A stretch of DNA of 49,503 nucleotides from Phycisphaeraceae bacterium. Its GTDB lineage: Bacteria > Planctomycetota > Phycisphaerae > Phycisphaerales > UBA1924. This document shows, in pieces, positions 34,595-43,308 of the stretch. The DNA is taken from positions 1 to 49,503 of the forward strand of contig JAHCJE010000006.1 of NCBI GenBank assembly GCA_026128865.1. Direction: 5' to 3'. Position 1 is the first letter of the stretch. Each line of letters opens with the position of its first letter. Under the pieces are notes generated by a model. It was not told the DNA's origin. It searched no databases and saw only the letters and a program-made list of their open reading frames with translations. The translations under genes were made by a program, and so were the position numbers.

Positions 34595-36274
34595 TCAGGT
34601 CTCCACGTGGATCCAGCGTTGGAGGAGGTTGGCTGCCGTCGCAGGATCGTTCGCCAGCATCTCCTCGACCTTCTCAAGCACCTTCTTCGTGCGGACGGCG
34701 TCATCGTTGAGCTCAATGCCGGCCATGGCGGTGTCGCTCTCGTCGGCCTCGCCGATGATCTCGGTGTCGGTGACCAGTTTGGGCGGGACGCCGGCGAGTT
34801 CCTCGGCGTTCGGCATCGGCGCGGGCTTGCCGGAGCGCCGCACGAGCATGAGCATGAACCCGAGGGCTGCGACGGCGAGAGCGACGAACACGGCCTTCTC
34901 GACGATCGGGCCGACGCTCAGCCCGCCACCCCCACCCGACGCCAGCCCGCCGAGGAAGCCCGCCGTCTGTGTCTCGGGGATAGCAAAATCGATCGGGATC
35001 ATCGTGACCACGACCTCGCCGGGCGTTACGCCGTCGGGCGAGGCGGCTGTCACGTGCGGCTCGACGCTGCGCACGATGGCCTGCCGCTCCTGTGCGAACC
35101 GGGCCGCAATCTCATCCTCGGTCGGCTCGTCGGCGGCATCGGAGGCGCGGCCGCGCTTCACGAGCGCTGCAACATAACTGCGAGGGATGTTGATCGACGC
35201 GGCGAGCCGAGTCGGCATGCCGCGCGGGTCGGACAGGTTCGTGGTCTGCGTACCGAAGCGTGTCTCAAACTCGGTCTCATCATCGGTCTGGGTCGAAGTC
35301 GTGGAGGCCACGCCGCTGCGGGAGATGTCGGCGCGAGTGTTGGATCGCACGCCCGGCTCCGCCCCGCGCGTCGCTCCGCCCTGTTCGATCGACGAACTCC
35401 GCTCCCGGAGCGGCGCGGTGACGGTACCCCGCTCCGACTCGAGGTACTTCACGGTCTGCGAGTTGACGCGCGTGACGTCCACCTGCGCGGTGACGGCGAT
35501 GGTCCGGCCGGGAACGTGCGCGAGGAGTTCGTCGATCTTCGTGCGAACCTGATCCTCGACGCGGGCGGCGTGCTCGAGGTAGGTCGTGGGCAGGACGTCG
35601 TTCTTGTCGGTGGGGCGTCGCTGCCGGCCGACCGAGCCGTCGATCACGCGGACACGCGTGACGTCCAGCCCGGACCTCGCCCCCGCGATCAGTTCCGCGA
35701 TGGCGTCCACGGTTCCCTGATCGAGCGGCTGGCCGGTGCGTGTGAAGACAGTAGCGGAGGCGGTCGGCTGGCGGACGCTTCGGCCGAAGCCGGTCGGCTC
35801 GGGGACGTCAAGAAGCACGGTCGCGTCTCGAACCGCGCTGAAGCCGCGGATGACTCTCGCCAGTTCGTTCTGGAGGGCGATGAGGTACAACTGCTCGTTC
35901 TGCTGGCGTGAGAGGTGGAGGCCCTGCTTTTCGAGCATGTTGCGGAAAAGGATGGTCGTGTCGGCGGGGAGCGCGCCCTCCTGTGCGAGCGCGGCGAGCG
36001 CACCCGATCGCTGGCCCGGCGGCACCATGAGGCGACCGTCGCGCAACTCGGCCGAGACGCCCGCAGCCTGAAGCACTCTGGCGGCCTGCTGCTGGTCGGC
36101 GGCGGAGGCGGAGCCGAGGAGTTCGACCATCCGCCCGGACCCGGCGTACTGGGCAACGAGGAAGAGCGACATGGCGGCGATGACGGCGAGGGAGCCGATG
36201 AGCAGCCGCTGACTCACCGTCAGCTTGCCGAGGTGCTCTCGCACCCTCTCGATCGCTTTCCGCAACAGCTCCAT
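34595..36274 (-). CDS. fliF: MS-ring protein FliF
   Basis: 559 aa from ATG 36274, preceded by GAGGAGG; a 43-residue upstream extension is not supported. Two membrane helices: LLIGSLAVIAAMSLFLVAQYA near residue 25-45 and VEKAVFVALAVAALGFMLMLV near 470. Ring-building motifs follow the first (VARVLQAAGVSAELRDGRLMV type). The C-terminus ends with the FliG-binding acidic segment (NDDAVRTKKVLEKVEEMLAND). FliF is the first flagellar structure to assemble. Confidence 0.96.
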   Translation of the reverse strand: MELLRKAIERVREHLGKLTVSQRLLIGSLAVIAAMSLFLVAQYAGSGRMVELLGSASAADQQQAARVLQAAGVSAELRDGRLMVPPGQRSGALAALAQEGALPADTTILFRNMLEKQGLHLSRQQNEQLYLIALQNELARVIRGFSAVRDATVLLDVPEPTGFGRSVRQPTASATVFTRTGQPLDQGTVDAIAELIAGARSGLDVTRVRVIDGSVGRQRRPTDKNDVLPTTYLEHAARVEDQVRTKIDELLAHVPGRTIAVTAQVDVTRVNSQTVKYLESERGTVTAPLRERSSSIEQGGATRGAEPGVRSNTRADISRSGVASTTSTQTDDETEFETRFGTQTTNLSDPRGMPTRLAASINIPRSYVAALVKRGRASDAADEPTEDEIAARFAQERQAIVRSVEPHVTAASPDGVTPGEVVVTMIPIDFAIPETQTAGFLGGLASGGGGGLSVGPIVEKAVFVALAVAALGFMLMLVRRSGKPAPMPNAEELAGVPPKLVTDTEIIGEADESDTAMAGIELNDDAVRTKKVLEKVEEMLANDPATAANLLQRWIHVET

Positions 36275-36400
36275 CCGATGGGCCTCCTCGCCGGGTCGAA
36301 ATCCGCGCGATCCTCGCGCACCCATGCGAACGCCGGACGGAGACAGGCGCCCGCAGGCCCCTAGGTTCGGCCCAAGCCGCGCCATCGCGTGAAATTGCGC

Positions 36401-36418
36401 CACGGAGCGCAGTCCGTG
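36401..36418. repeat. hairpin between fliE and fliF
   Basis: CACGGA (36401-36406) and TCCGTG (36413-36418) form a 6-bp perfect stem with a 6-nt loop in the 205-bp fliE-fliF gap. In the transcript it precedes the fliF ribosome site by about 120 nt. It could tune expression of MS-ring genes relative to fliE; no U-run follows. Confidence 0.35.
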
Positions 36419-36479
36419 CGCCCCCGAGCGGATTCAGCCGACCGCCGCGACCCGTGCAGCCCCTCGCGGGACGCCCGAC

Positions 36480-36794
36480 TCACGCCCGCATCTGCTTGAT
36501 CTCCTCGTAGGCGGCCATGACCTTGTTGCGAACTGAGAGGAGCATCTTGAAGGCGGTCTCGGCCTTCTGCGTCGCCAGGATTACCCCTTCGAGGTCGCCT
36601 CGCCGGCCGGTCTGGAAGTCCTCGACGGCCTTCGTGGCGTCCTGCTGGAGATGATCCACCTCGCGGAGACTCTTGATGAGGGCATCCTTGAACGACGGCG
36701 CATTCGGGTCGTGCGGCCCCGCCGGCCCTACCGGAGCGACCGGCCGAACCGGCTGCACGCCCGACGATCCGATCAGCCCCAGCGGGTCAGTCAT
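36480..36794 (-). CDS. fliE: MS-ring-rod junction protein FliE
   Basis: 104 aa. Low-complexity Pro-rich start, then the FliE body SFKDALIKSLREVDHLQQDA and the C-terminal VILATQKAETAFKMLLSVRNKVMAAYEEI, both clear family signatures. FliE joins the MS ring and rod. GGAGGG ribosome site. In the order flgB-flgC-fliE-fliF. Confidence 0.95.
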   Translation of the reverse strand: MTDPLGLIGSSGVQPVRPVAPVGPAGPHDPNAPSFKDALIKSLREVDHLQQDATKAVEDFQTGRRGDLEGVILATQKAETAFKMLLSVRNKVMAAYEEIKQMRA

Positions 36795-36814
36795 GGTGCC
36801 CGTTCCCTCCGTGT

Positions 36815-37231
36815 TCAGGCGAGAAGACGCAACGCCTGTGCCATGGTGCTCTTGATCGCCTCGGCGGCGACGACGTTGGCCTCGTACGCCCGTGCCGCCG
36901 CCATGGCGTTGACCTGCTCGGTCACGCCGTCGATGTCCGGGACGTCAACATAGCCGTCGGCGTCGGCAAAGGGGCTGTCGGGGTCGTGCCTCTTGCGCAG
37001 GGCGTTCTCGTCGATCTCGATGGCGGCAACGTGGACGCCGAGCCGACGCCCGGCGGGGCTGGCGGCGTTCGGATCGCCGGCCGCGAAGTGGACGATGCGC
37101 TTGCGGAAGGGGTCGTACTCGCCCCTGGCGTTGACGAGGGTGTCGCGGTTGGCGAGGTTGGCGGCGATGGCGTCCAGCCGGGTTCGCTGGGCGATCATGC
37201 CGCTGGTCGAGATGTCCAGGCTGCCCCACAT
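36815..37231 (-). CDS. flgC: proximal rod protein FlgC
   Basis: 138 aa from ATG 37231; 24 more upstream residues are open but not rod-like. Starts WGSLDISTSGMIAQRTRLDAIAANLANRDT, the rod-protein N-terminal helix (here NLANRDT replaces the usual NIANxxT). C-terminal helix GVTEQVNAMAAARAYEANVVAAEAIKSTMAQALRLL. Forms part of the proximal rod. Confidence 0.95.
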   Translation of the reverse strand: MWGSLDISTSGMIAQRTRLDAIAANLANRDTLVNARGEYDPFRKRIVHFAAGDPNAASPAGRRLGVHVAAIEIDENALRKRHDPDSPFADADGYVDVPDIDGVTEQVNAMAAARAYEANVVAAEAIKSTMAQALRLLA

Positions 37232-37253
37232 CGTCGAGGTGTTCTCCCGGGGC

Positions 37254-37270
37254 GGGGCCTTGCAGGCCCC
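37254..37270. repeat. perfect hairpin between flgB and flgC
   Basis: GGGGCCT (37254-37260), loop TGC, AGGCCCC (37264-37270): a perfect 7-bp GC-rich stem in the 55-bp flgB-flgC gap. In the transcript it lies 23 nt before the flgC start codon. It may protect the flgB 3' end or modulate flgC translation. Confidence 0.45.
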
Positions 37271-37286
37271 GTTGACGCCCCTCCAA

Positions 37287-37724
37287 CTACACTCTCTCGG
37301 CAATCGCCGAGTGGATCACGTCCCGGTGCGCGCGATAGAGGTCGGAGGCGACCCGGAACGCGGCCGTGGTCTCGGCGAGGTCCTGCATGGTCCGTTCGAG
37401 GTCGCGGTTGTTCCGGTCGTGGGCGAGGAGGCCGCCGACGGGGGTGCCGGGGACGACGACAAGTCCGCGGCCCGGGGCGTGCTTGAGTTCTCTTGTCTCG
37501 CGCCATGCGAGATCCCCGTGCATCCCCCCGGTCTTCTGTCGTCGCTGGGCGATGGCGCGGTCGAGCGTCGCCCGGAAGCCGTTGACGGAGGCGTCCTTTT
37601 GGACGAACTCGGGGGTGTCGAAGTTGGCAATGTTGTGCGCGATGATGCGCTGGCGCTGCGCGGCAAAGCGCATGGTCATTTCGAGGCTGGGCAATGCCCC
37701 CGCGTTGGTCAGTAGTGCGATCAC
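37287..37724 (-). CDS. flgB: proximal rod protein FlgB
   Basis: 145 aa from GTG 37724 with GGAGG about 10 nt upstream. ALPSLEMTMRFAAQRQRIIAHNIANFDTPEF aligns with the FlgB N-terminus (LRQxVIxNNIANxDTPG). C-terminal helix TAAFRVASDLYRAHRDVIHSAI. An ATG at 37679 is also in frame, but would remove part of the conserved helix. Follows the response regulator by 67 bp. Confidence 0.93.
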   Translation of the reverse strand: MIALLTNAGALPSLEMTMRFAAQRQRIIAHNIANFDTPEFVQKDASVNGFRATLDRAIAQRRQKTGGMHGDLAWRETRELKHAPGRGLVVVPGTPVGGLLAHDRNNRDLERTMQDLAETTAAFRVASDLYRAHRDVIHSAIAERV

Positions 37725-37791
37725 GCCGTCCGGCCCTCCGCAATCCGCGGACCACTCCGCCGCCTTGTCGTTCTGCCCCCGTCGCTCTCCG

Positions 37792-39264
37792 CTAGAGGCT
37801 TGCCTCGACGAGTTGCATCTCCTTCCACTTCTTGAGTTTGAGGCCGAGGGTGCGGACACCGATGCCGAGGGTACGGGCGGTCTTCTGGCGGTGCCCGTTG
37901 AAGCGGCGGAGGGTGCCGACGATCACTTCGCGCTCGATCTCTTCGAGTGTTCGCTCATCCGCGGTGAAGGCATGGCGGCCATTGGAGGAGGCTGGCTTTG
38001 GCTCGAGGATTGGGCCGCTGCGAGGAATGGAGGCCGGAACGCTGTTGCCAAGCCACGGCTCGACGAGGGCGGCGCCGATCGTGCCGCCGATCTCGTCTCC
38101 CATTCGCTCGTGTGCAGCGAGGAGGACGACGGCACGCTCGCATACATTCATGAGCTCACGCACGTTGCCTGGCCACTCGTAATGGGCGAGCAAGGCGAGG
38201 GCGTCGTCGTCGAAGAGCATGGGCCGACCGCACTCGCGCCGGCCGAACGCTGCGGAGAAGTGTAAGGCGAGTTCGGGGACGTCTTCGAGTCGCTCGCGCA
38301 AGGGGGGTACGCGGATGGGGAGGACGTTCAGTCGGAAGAAGAGGTCCTGACGGAACGCCCCCTCGGCGACGGACTGGGGCAGGTCGCGGTTGCTGGTGGC
38401 GACGACGCGCACGTCCACGCCGATGGTGACGCTTGAGCCGACGCGCTCGAAGGCCCGCTCCTGGAGGACGCGGAGGAGTTTCGCCTGGACCTGCGGGCTG
38501 ACCTCGGAGACCTCGTCGAGGAGGAGTGTGCCTGCGTCGGCGAGTTCGAATCGGCCCTTGCGGAGTTTATCCGCACCGGTGAACGCGCCTCGCTCGTGGC
38601 CGAAGAGTTCGCTCTCGAGGAGCGACTCGCTGAGGGCTGCGCAGTTCACGGCGAGGAACGGGCCTGAGGCTCGGCCGCTGAGTTCATGGATGGCTCGGGC
38701 GACGACTTCCTTGCCGGAGCCTGACTCGCCGGTGATAAGGACGGTGCCCTGGGATCCCGCGACGGCCTCGACCTGCTGGCGGACGCGGCGCATAGCGTGG
38801 GAGGAGCCGATGAGGCGTCCGAGGCCGCGTGGTGAGCCGGCGGCTTCGGCCTGCCGCGCCGAGGTCGCCCCCACGCGGAGGACGGCGTTCTCACGCACGA
38901 CCCGGGCGTGGCCGACGGCTCGCTTGATGACAATCAGGAGTTCATCCCCCTCGAACGGCTTGGTGACGTAGTCGAACGCGCCAAGTTTCATGGCCTGCAC
39001 TGCGGTCTCAACCGTGCCGAAGGCGGTCATCACGACGACAGGCAGATCGTCGTCGATGCTCCTGATGCCCTCGAGGAGTTCGAGGCCGGAGAGACCGGGC
39101 ATGCGCAGGTCGGTGAGGACCGCGTCCGGACGGCGACGGGCAACGAGGTCGAGCGCCTCCTGTCCCCCCGCGGCACAGACGACGGTGAAGCCCGCCCTCG
39201 TCAGCGTCGAGGCCACGCTGTCGCGCATCATTTCCTTGTCGTCGACCACGAGGATGGTGCTCAT
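37792..39264 (-). CDS. sigma-54-dependent response regulator (FlgR/FleR-type)
   Basis: 490 aa, NtrC architecture. Receiver domain with Asp52 (LTDLRMPG) and Lys102; AAA+ domain with Walker A GESGSGKE at 179-186 and the sigma-54 contact loop GAFTGA at 226-231; C-terminal Fis-type helix-turn-helix (QKTARTLGIGVRTLGLKLKKW). Coupled to a histidine kinase upstream (ATGA) and followed by flgB, so it is the likely activator of flagellar genes, like FleR or FlgR. No sigma-54 gene is in the window. Confidence 0.94.
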   Translation of the reverse strand: MSTILVVDDKEMMRDSVASTLTRAGFTVVCAAGGQEALDLVARRRPDAVLTDLRMPGLSGLELLEGIRSIDDDLPVVVMTAFGTVETAVQAMKLGAFDYVTKPFEGDELLIVIKRAVGHARVVRENAVLRVGATSARQAEAAGSPRGLGRLIGSSHAMRRVRQQVEAVAGSQGTVLITGESGSGKEVVARAIHELSGRASGPFLAVNCAALSESLLESELFGHERGAFTGADKLRKGRFELADAGTLLLDEVSEVSPQVQAKLLRVLQERAFERVGSSVTIGVDVRVVATSNRDLPQSVAEGAFRQDLFFRLNVLPIRVPPLRERLEDVPELALHFSAAFGRRECGRPMLFDDDALALLAHYEWPGNVRELMNVCERAVVLLAAHERMGDEIGGTIGAALVEPWLGNSVPASIPRSGPILEPKPASSNGRHAFTADERTLEEIEREVIVGTLRRFNGHRQKTARTLGIGVRTLGLKLKKWKEMQLVEASL

Positions 39265-40238
39265 TGTCGCTGCTCCTGATTGCCTTGATCCGTCGATCTC
39301 TCGACGCCTGCGTTCGGCACGACCAGATCCACGGTCGCGCCAGGGGGTGGGTCGTTGTTCCGCACGGTGACTCGGCCGCCGTGCGCGTCCAGGATGCGGT
39401 GGACGATCGCCAAGCCGAGGCCTGTGCCGGTCGCGCGAGTCGTAAAAAATGGGTTGAACATGCGCTCGACGACCTCCGGGCCGACGCCGGGGCCGGTGTC
39501 GCGGACAACGAGCGCGACAGCGTCGGTACGGCCCTCGGGGCGCATCCGGACGGGCTGCACGTCGAGCGTGAGCACACGCGTCGCTGCACCGGATTCCGCC
39601 ATCGCCTCGCAGGCGTTGCGGATGACGTTCACGAGCGCGCGGTGCATGAGTTCGCCGTCGCAGCGCACGGGCGCGGGCGAACGGCCAAGGTCGTCGCGGC
39701 GGACGCGCACGCCCGAGGCCGCGTGGACGGCCTCCTCGGCGGCGCGGGCGAGCAGGTCCGAAGCGTCGGCGACGCCGAAGCGGGGGCGGACCTCGCCGGC
39801 GAAGGCCAGGACGTCGTGGACGACCGCGTCCAGGCCGCGCACGGCGCGGGCGATGCGCTCGGCGACGCCGCGCTGCTCGGGGCGATCGACGAGGTCTTCG
39901 CCGAGCGAACGGGCGTAGAGGCCGATCGCGCCGAGCGGGTTGCGAATTTCATGGGCGATCCCGGCTGCCATCTCGCCCAGAGCCGCCAGGCGGCGCGACC
40001 GCTCGAGCGCGCCGTTCGCCTCGCTCAACTCGCGATTGAGTCTTGCGACCTCGTCGCGCAGGCGGTCGTGCGACGACTGGAGTTTGGCGGTGACATCGTT
40101 GAACGCAGCGAGCAGTTCGGCGAGGTCCGCGGGCGCGAGCGTCTGCGGTGCGAGGGGCGCGGACTCTCCAAGCCCCGGGTTCGGCGCCCCGCCGACGGTT
40201 CCCGCTCCGGATTGGATCGCCGTCGCGGCCACGCTCAT
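39261..40238 (-). CDS. histidine kinase (FlgS/FleS-like)
   Basis: 325 aa, soluble (no membrane helix). A coiled-coil segment from about 50-85, then HisKA with His96 in AAGIAHEIRNPLGAI, an N-box (ALVNVIRNACEAMAES), DTGPGVGP and the G2 box GTGLGLAIVHRILDAHGG. Overlaps by 4 bp both the FlgN-like gene before it and the regulator after it. A PAS-less cytosolic sensor fits a kinase that monitors flagellar export, as proposed for FlgS. Confidence 0.92.
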   Translation of the reverse strand: MSVAATAIQSGAGTVGGAPNPGLGESAPLAPQTLAPADLAELLAAFNDVTAKLQSSHDRLRDEVARLNRELSEANGALERSRRLAALGEMAAGIAHEIRNPLGAIGLYARSLGEDLVDRPEQRGVAERIARAVRGLDAVVHDVLAFAGEVRPRFGVADASDLLARAAEEAVHAASGVRVRRDDLGRSPAPVRCDGELMHRALVNVIRNACEAMAESGAATRVLTLDVQPVRMRPEGRTDAVALVVRDTGPGVGPEVVERMFNPFFTTRATGTGLGLAIVHRILDAHGGRVTVRNNDPPPGATVDLVVPNAGVERSTDQGNQEQRQ

Positions 40239-40723
40239 CCCTCCACGTCCTGGAATCGCGGAGTGGCCGCCGGTTCTGGCGCGGCGTATGCGCCGGCGGC
40301 GCCGCGCGCGCGGCCGAGCGTGTTCACTTCACCGGCGATGGCTCCCCGTCGCTCCTCGAGGACGCAACGGTCGGCCTCGTCGCGCGAGGCGATCGCGGCC
40401 GCCAGTTCGGCGAGGGCGTCGAGCCGCTCCCGCACCTCGGCGCGGCGGTTGATGGGCAGACGTTCGAGCATCGAGTCCCACCCGCGACGGACGGGACGGA
40501 GTTGCTCGCCCAGCCGTTCGAGTTGCTCGATCACGTCCTGACGCTCACCGAGAACCCCGAGGAGACCATCGGTGTCGCCATCGCTGACGATCTCGCGCTG
40601 GCGCCGGCTGAGCAAGTCGAGTCGGCGGAAGAGGGCGAGTTGTCGATCGAGCGCATCGACGACGCGCGACGCGAGGCGTTCACCCTCGAGGCCGCTGTCC
40701 CATTCCGTTTCGCGAGGGGTCAT
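40235..40723 (-). CDS. FlgN-like export chaperone
   Basis: 162 aa, mostly helical: LASRVVDALDRQLALFRRLD, LSRRQREIVSDGDTDGLLGVL, RQDVIEQLERLGEQL. The pattern (two long amphipathic helices with a short turn, QREIVxxGDxxGLL) is that of FlgN/FliT-type chaperones for hook-associated proteins. Sequence identity to enteric FlgN is expected to be low; the call rests on pattern and neighbours. Confidence 0.7.
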   Translation of the reverse strand: MTPRETEWDSGLEGERLASRVVDALDRQLALFRRLDLLSRRQREIVSDGDTDGLLGVLGERQDVIEQLERLGEQLRPVRRGWDSMLERLPINRRAEVRERLDALAELAAAIASRDEADRCVLEERRGAIAGEVNTLGRARGAAGAYAAPEPAATPRFQDVEG

Positions 40724-40748
40724 CCGTGACCTTCTTCCTGCCGTGTTC

Positions 40749-43208
40749 CTACGGCCCGACAGACGACCGGCGATCCGTCGCCAGCCGGTCCAGTTCCAGC
40801 GTCGAGTTCAGCCATCGCTCCCAGTCCTGCCGCGACATGGGCAGATAAGGATCGTCCCAGGCCTCGTCGGGGAGGCTCTCGAAAAAGCGGCGTGCCCGCT
40901 CGTTGCTGGTGCGCGCGAGTTCAACCTCGCCCTTGGCCATGTGGGCGTTGACGATCTGCACGAGGGCGACGAGCGAGGCGGGGTCGCGGGGGTAACGGTC
41001 TCGGGCGGCGGTGTAGTGGCGGATCGCGCTCTCGTGCTCGCCCAGTTCCATGGCGCAATCGCCGAGATAGAGGTAGGCGTTGCGGAGTTGGACCTCGTCC
41101 ACGATCGTGCGGCGGCCAGGTTCGACCGTCTCCAGCCCGGCGCGCGCCTCCTCGAAGAGGGCGAGGGCGCGAAAGAGGTAGTCCTCGCGCAGGCGGGCAA
41201 GTTCGCGGGCGCGGACGCTGGGCATCGCCTCGCGGGCGGTTTCCTCGGAGATTGCACCGGCGAGAAGCCGGTACGAGTCCGCGAGGCGGTAGCGAACGGC
41301 GTTCGTCGTGGGATCGTCGGGGAATCGGCGGGCTGCTTCTTCCAGACGCTCGACGGCGTCGCGATACCTTCGCACGTTGTATAGGTATGCGCCGAGTTCT
41401 ATCAGCGCGTCGCGGTATGCGGCCGACTCGGAGTCACCCAGTTCCCCGTGGACAACCGCGACGAGGAGCTGTTCGGCCTCGGCGTCGTTGTCGGGATCGG
41501 CGTCGCCGAGGAGGGTCTGGGCGAGCGGGACGTAGGCGGCGTCCGCCCACGGGCCGACGCCCTTTGCTTCCTTCTTGTCGGTGATAAGCGAGCGGAACTC
41601 GTCCGCGGCGGAGTCGATCTGCCCCATCGCCTGGAAGCACCGCGCGAGCCTGAACCTGGCCTCCGCCTGCCGCGGATCGTCCGGAAATCCCGAGGCATAC
41701 TCACGAAACTTGAGGATCGCCCGATCGCGGTCGCCGCCGCGGTCGAAGGAGTCTGCCGCGAGCCAGAGCGAACGCGCGTACGCGTCATTGTCGGCGAGAA
41801 CTACCCGGTTCATGTGCTCGGCGTAGTAGCCACCGGCCTTGAGCAGGTGCTGCTGGGCCTGCCGCCGGGCCGTCATATCCGCGCTCGTCCCCGCGGCGGC
41901 CTCGACTTCATCGGCGGCGCGCCGGTGCGCCTCGGCGAGGGCAAGGAGCACCTCCGCCGTCGCTTCGTCGATGGTATAGAGCGATTCGGCGAGATGGGCG
42001 TATCGCGTCGCGCCCGCGGTATCGCCCCCGAAATAACGCTCTCCGTAGCGAGCCAGCAGGCTCTGCGTCACTCGCGCACGATCAGGCTCCCCGTCCGGAG
42101 CTCGGCGCACGACGTCAACGAGTCGCTCATATGTGTCAAGCGCAGCGCCATCCTCGCCGAGGGTGCAGCGCGTCTCGGCAAGCCCGAGCAGCGCAGACGC
42201 GAGCAACGGCGTGAGTTCCCACTCACTCGCGAGCGTCGCGTAGCGGTCGCGGGCCGATGCCGTGTCGCCCCTCTTCGCCTCCGCCTCGGCCGTGAGGAGT
42301 TCCGCTCGACCGCGGCGCAGGTCCAGACCGCTGAGCATCGACGATGCCCGCTCGAACTGCTGCACTGCCTCGTCGAGTTCGCCGAGTCGGAAGTGCCCGA
42401 CGCCGAGCAGGTAGTAGAGTTCGCCAAGTTCGGGAGAATCGGCGACGCGGTCCCGCAGACGCACGATCGATTGCACAAGCCGTGTGACGGCCTCCTCCAG
42501 CCGCCCTTGCGCGATGCGGACTTCCGCCTGCCGTGCAAGGCACCACAACTGCTCGTCAATCGGAAGGTCCGACTCTGCCAGTAGCCGAGAGACGAGTTGG
42601 ACCGCCCGGTCGTGGTCCGGCGGCTCGCGTTCGAGCGATCGCTCAACGACGCGCCGGATCACGCGGCGGCGGAGTTCGGACTGGTGCTCGACAAGCCCCT
42701 CAGCCCGGCGAAGAGCCTCATCGGGGCTGTCGAGATTCAGATACGTCTCGGCGAGGGCGTAGACGTCGCCCGGTGCAAGCGCTGCGCCGTAGCGCTCGGC
42801 TTCGAGGTAGGCCGCCGCGATATTCCGGTTGTTTTGCTCGACGTCCGCACCCAACGCCTTCTGTGCCCCGTGGAGCGCACGCGCCAGGAGGAGATGGTAC
42901 CGGGCGTGGGCGGCCGCGCTGACCTGCTCATTCCCGAGATGGGGGTAGACCTCGCGGTTGAGTATCGCAACGGCCTCGGCGTGTCGCTCGTGGGCAATCA
43001 AGGTCTCGGCATCGGTCAGGGGACCGCCGAGTTGCGGACCGGGGGCGCGAAGAACCGCAGTCACAACGCCGCCGGCAAGCAGGAGCAGGGCGACGACCAG
43101 CAGCCAGACCTGCCACGAGCCGCGCAGCGCGTCGCGCAGACGCACGGTTCCTGAACGCTCGGGAGTGTTCTGGCCCTGTTCCACCCGGTCCTCCGGCACG
43201 ACGGCCAC
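40749..43208 (-). CDS. membrane-anchored TPR-repeat protein
   Basis: 819 aa from GTG 43208. A short cytoplasmic start, one membrane helix (WQVWLLVVALLLLAGGVVTAVL, about 32-53), then helical tetratricopeptide-type repeats to the end (for example LGELYYLLGVGHFRLGELDEAVQQFERAS and PDDPRQAEARFRLARCFQAMGQIDSAADEF). TPR proteins act as scaffolds. It heads the flagellar run, 25 bp before the FlgN-like gene, so a scaffold for envelope or flagellar assembly is possible, but nothing proves it. Its ribosome site GGAGG is within a hairpin (43210-43226). Confidence 0.8.
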   Translation of the reverse strand: MAVVPEDRVEQGQNTPERSGTVRLRDALRGSWQVWLLVVALLLLAGGVVTAVLRAPGPQLGGPLTDAETLIAHERHAEAVAILNREVYPHLGNEQVSAAAHARYHLLLARALHGAQKALGADVEQNNRNIAAAYLEAERYGAALAPGDVYALAETYLNLDSPDEALRRAEGLVEHQSELRRRVIRRVVERSLEREPPDHDRAVQLVSRLLAESDLPIDEQLWCLARQAEVRIAQGRLEEAVTRLVQSIVRLRDRVADSPELGELYYLLGVGHFRLGELDEAVQQFERASSMLSGLDLRRGRAELLTAEAEAKRGDTASARDRYATLASEWELTPLLASALLGLAETRCTLGEDGAALDTYERLVDVVRRAPDGEPDRARVTQSLLARYGERYFGGDTAGATRYAHLAESLYTIDEATAEVLLALAEAHRRAADEVEAAAGTSADMTARRQAQQHLLKAGGYYAEHMNRVVLADNDAYARSLWLAADSFDRGGDRDRAILKFREYASGFPDDPRQAEARFRLARCFQAMGQIDSAADEFRSLITDKKEAKGVGPWADAAYVPLAQTLLGDADPDNDAEAEQLLVAVVHGELGDSESAAYRDALIELGAYLYNVRRYRDAVERLEEAARRFPDDPTTNAVRYRLADSYRLLAGAISEETAREAMPSVRARELARLREDYLFRALALFEEARAGLETVEPGRRTIVDEVQLRNAYLYLGDCAMELGEHESAIRHYTAARDRYPRDPASLVALVQIVNAHMAKGEVELARTSNERARRFFESLPDEAWDDPYLPMSRQDWERWLNSTLELDRLATDRRSSVGP

Positions 43209-43209
43209 G

Positions 43210-43226
43210 GGCCGGATCCTCCGGCC
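43210..43226 (-). promoter_or_regulatory. hairpin covering the ribosome site of the TPR gene
   Basis: In the transcript GGCCGGA-GGA-TCCGGCC is a perfect 7-bp stem with a 3-nt loop ending 1 nt before the GTG start. The ribosome site GGAGG lies in the stem and loop, so it would be hidden when folded. A possible translational control element. Confidence 0.5.
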
Positions 43227-43257
43227 TCACGGGCCAAAGGAAGCCCGATCGCGCATG

Positions 43258-43285
43258 TATCGGGCCTTGGAACGCGCAAACTTGA
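43258..43285 (-). promoter_or_regulatory. possible promoter of the TPR gene / flagellar run
   Basis: On the minus strand TCAAGTTT (rc of 43278-43285) resembles the sigma-28 -35 TAAAGTTT, and CCGATA (rc of 43258-43263) matches the core of the -10 GCCGATAA. The spacing is about 2 nt longer than consensus. It sits about 50 bp before the TPR start, where a promoter for the long run could be. Confidence 0.3.
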
Positions 43286-43308
43286 CCTGTTCTCAGCCGA
43301 GGAATGCT

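Noticed and set aside
37740..37754. Sigma-54-like site TGGTCC-N5-TTGC on the minus strand before flgB (GG-N10-GC spacing), next to a GAFTGA regulator
   Set aside because: The transcript would start only about 5 nt before the flgB GTG and downstream of its GGAGG ribosome site; the match is also centred on a CCGCGG palindrome, so it is probably chance.
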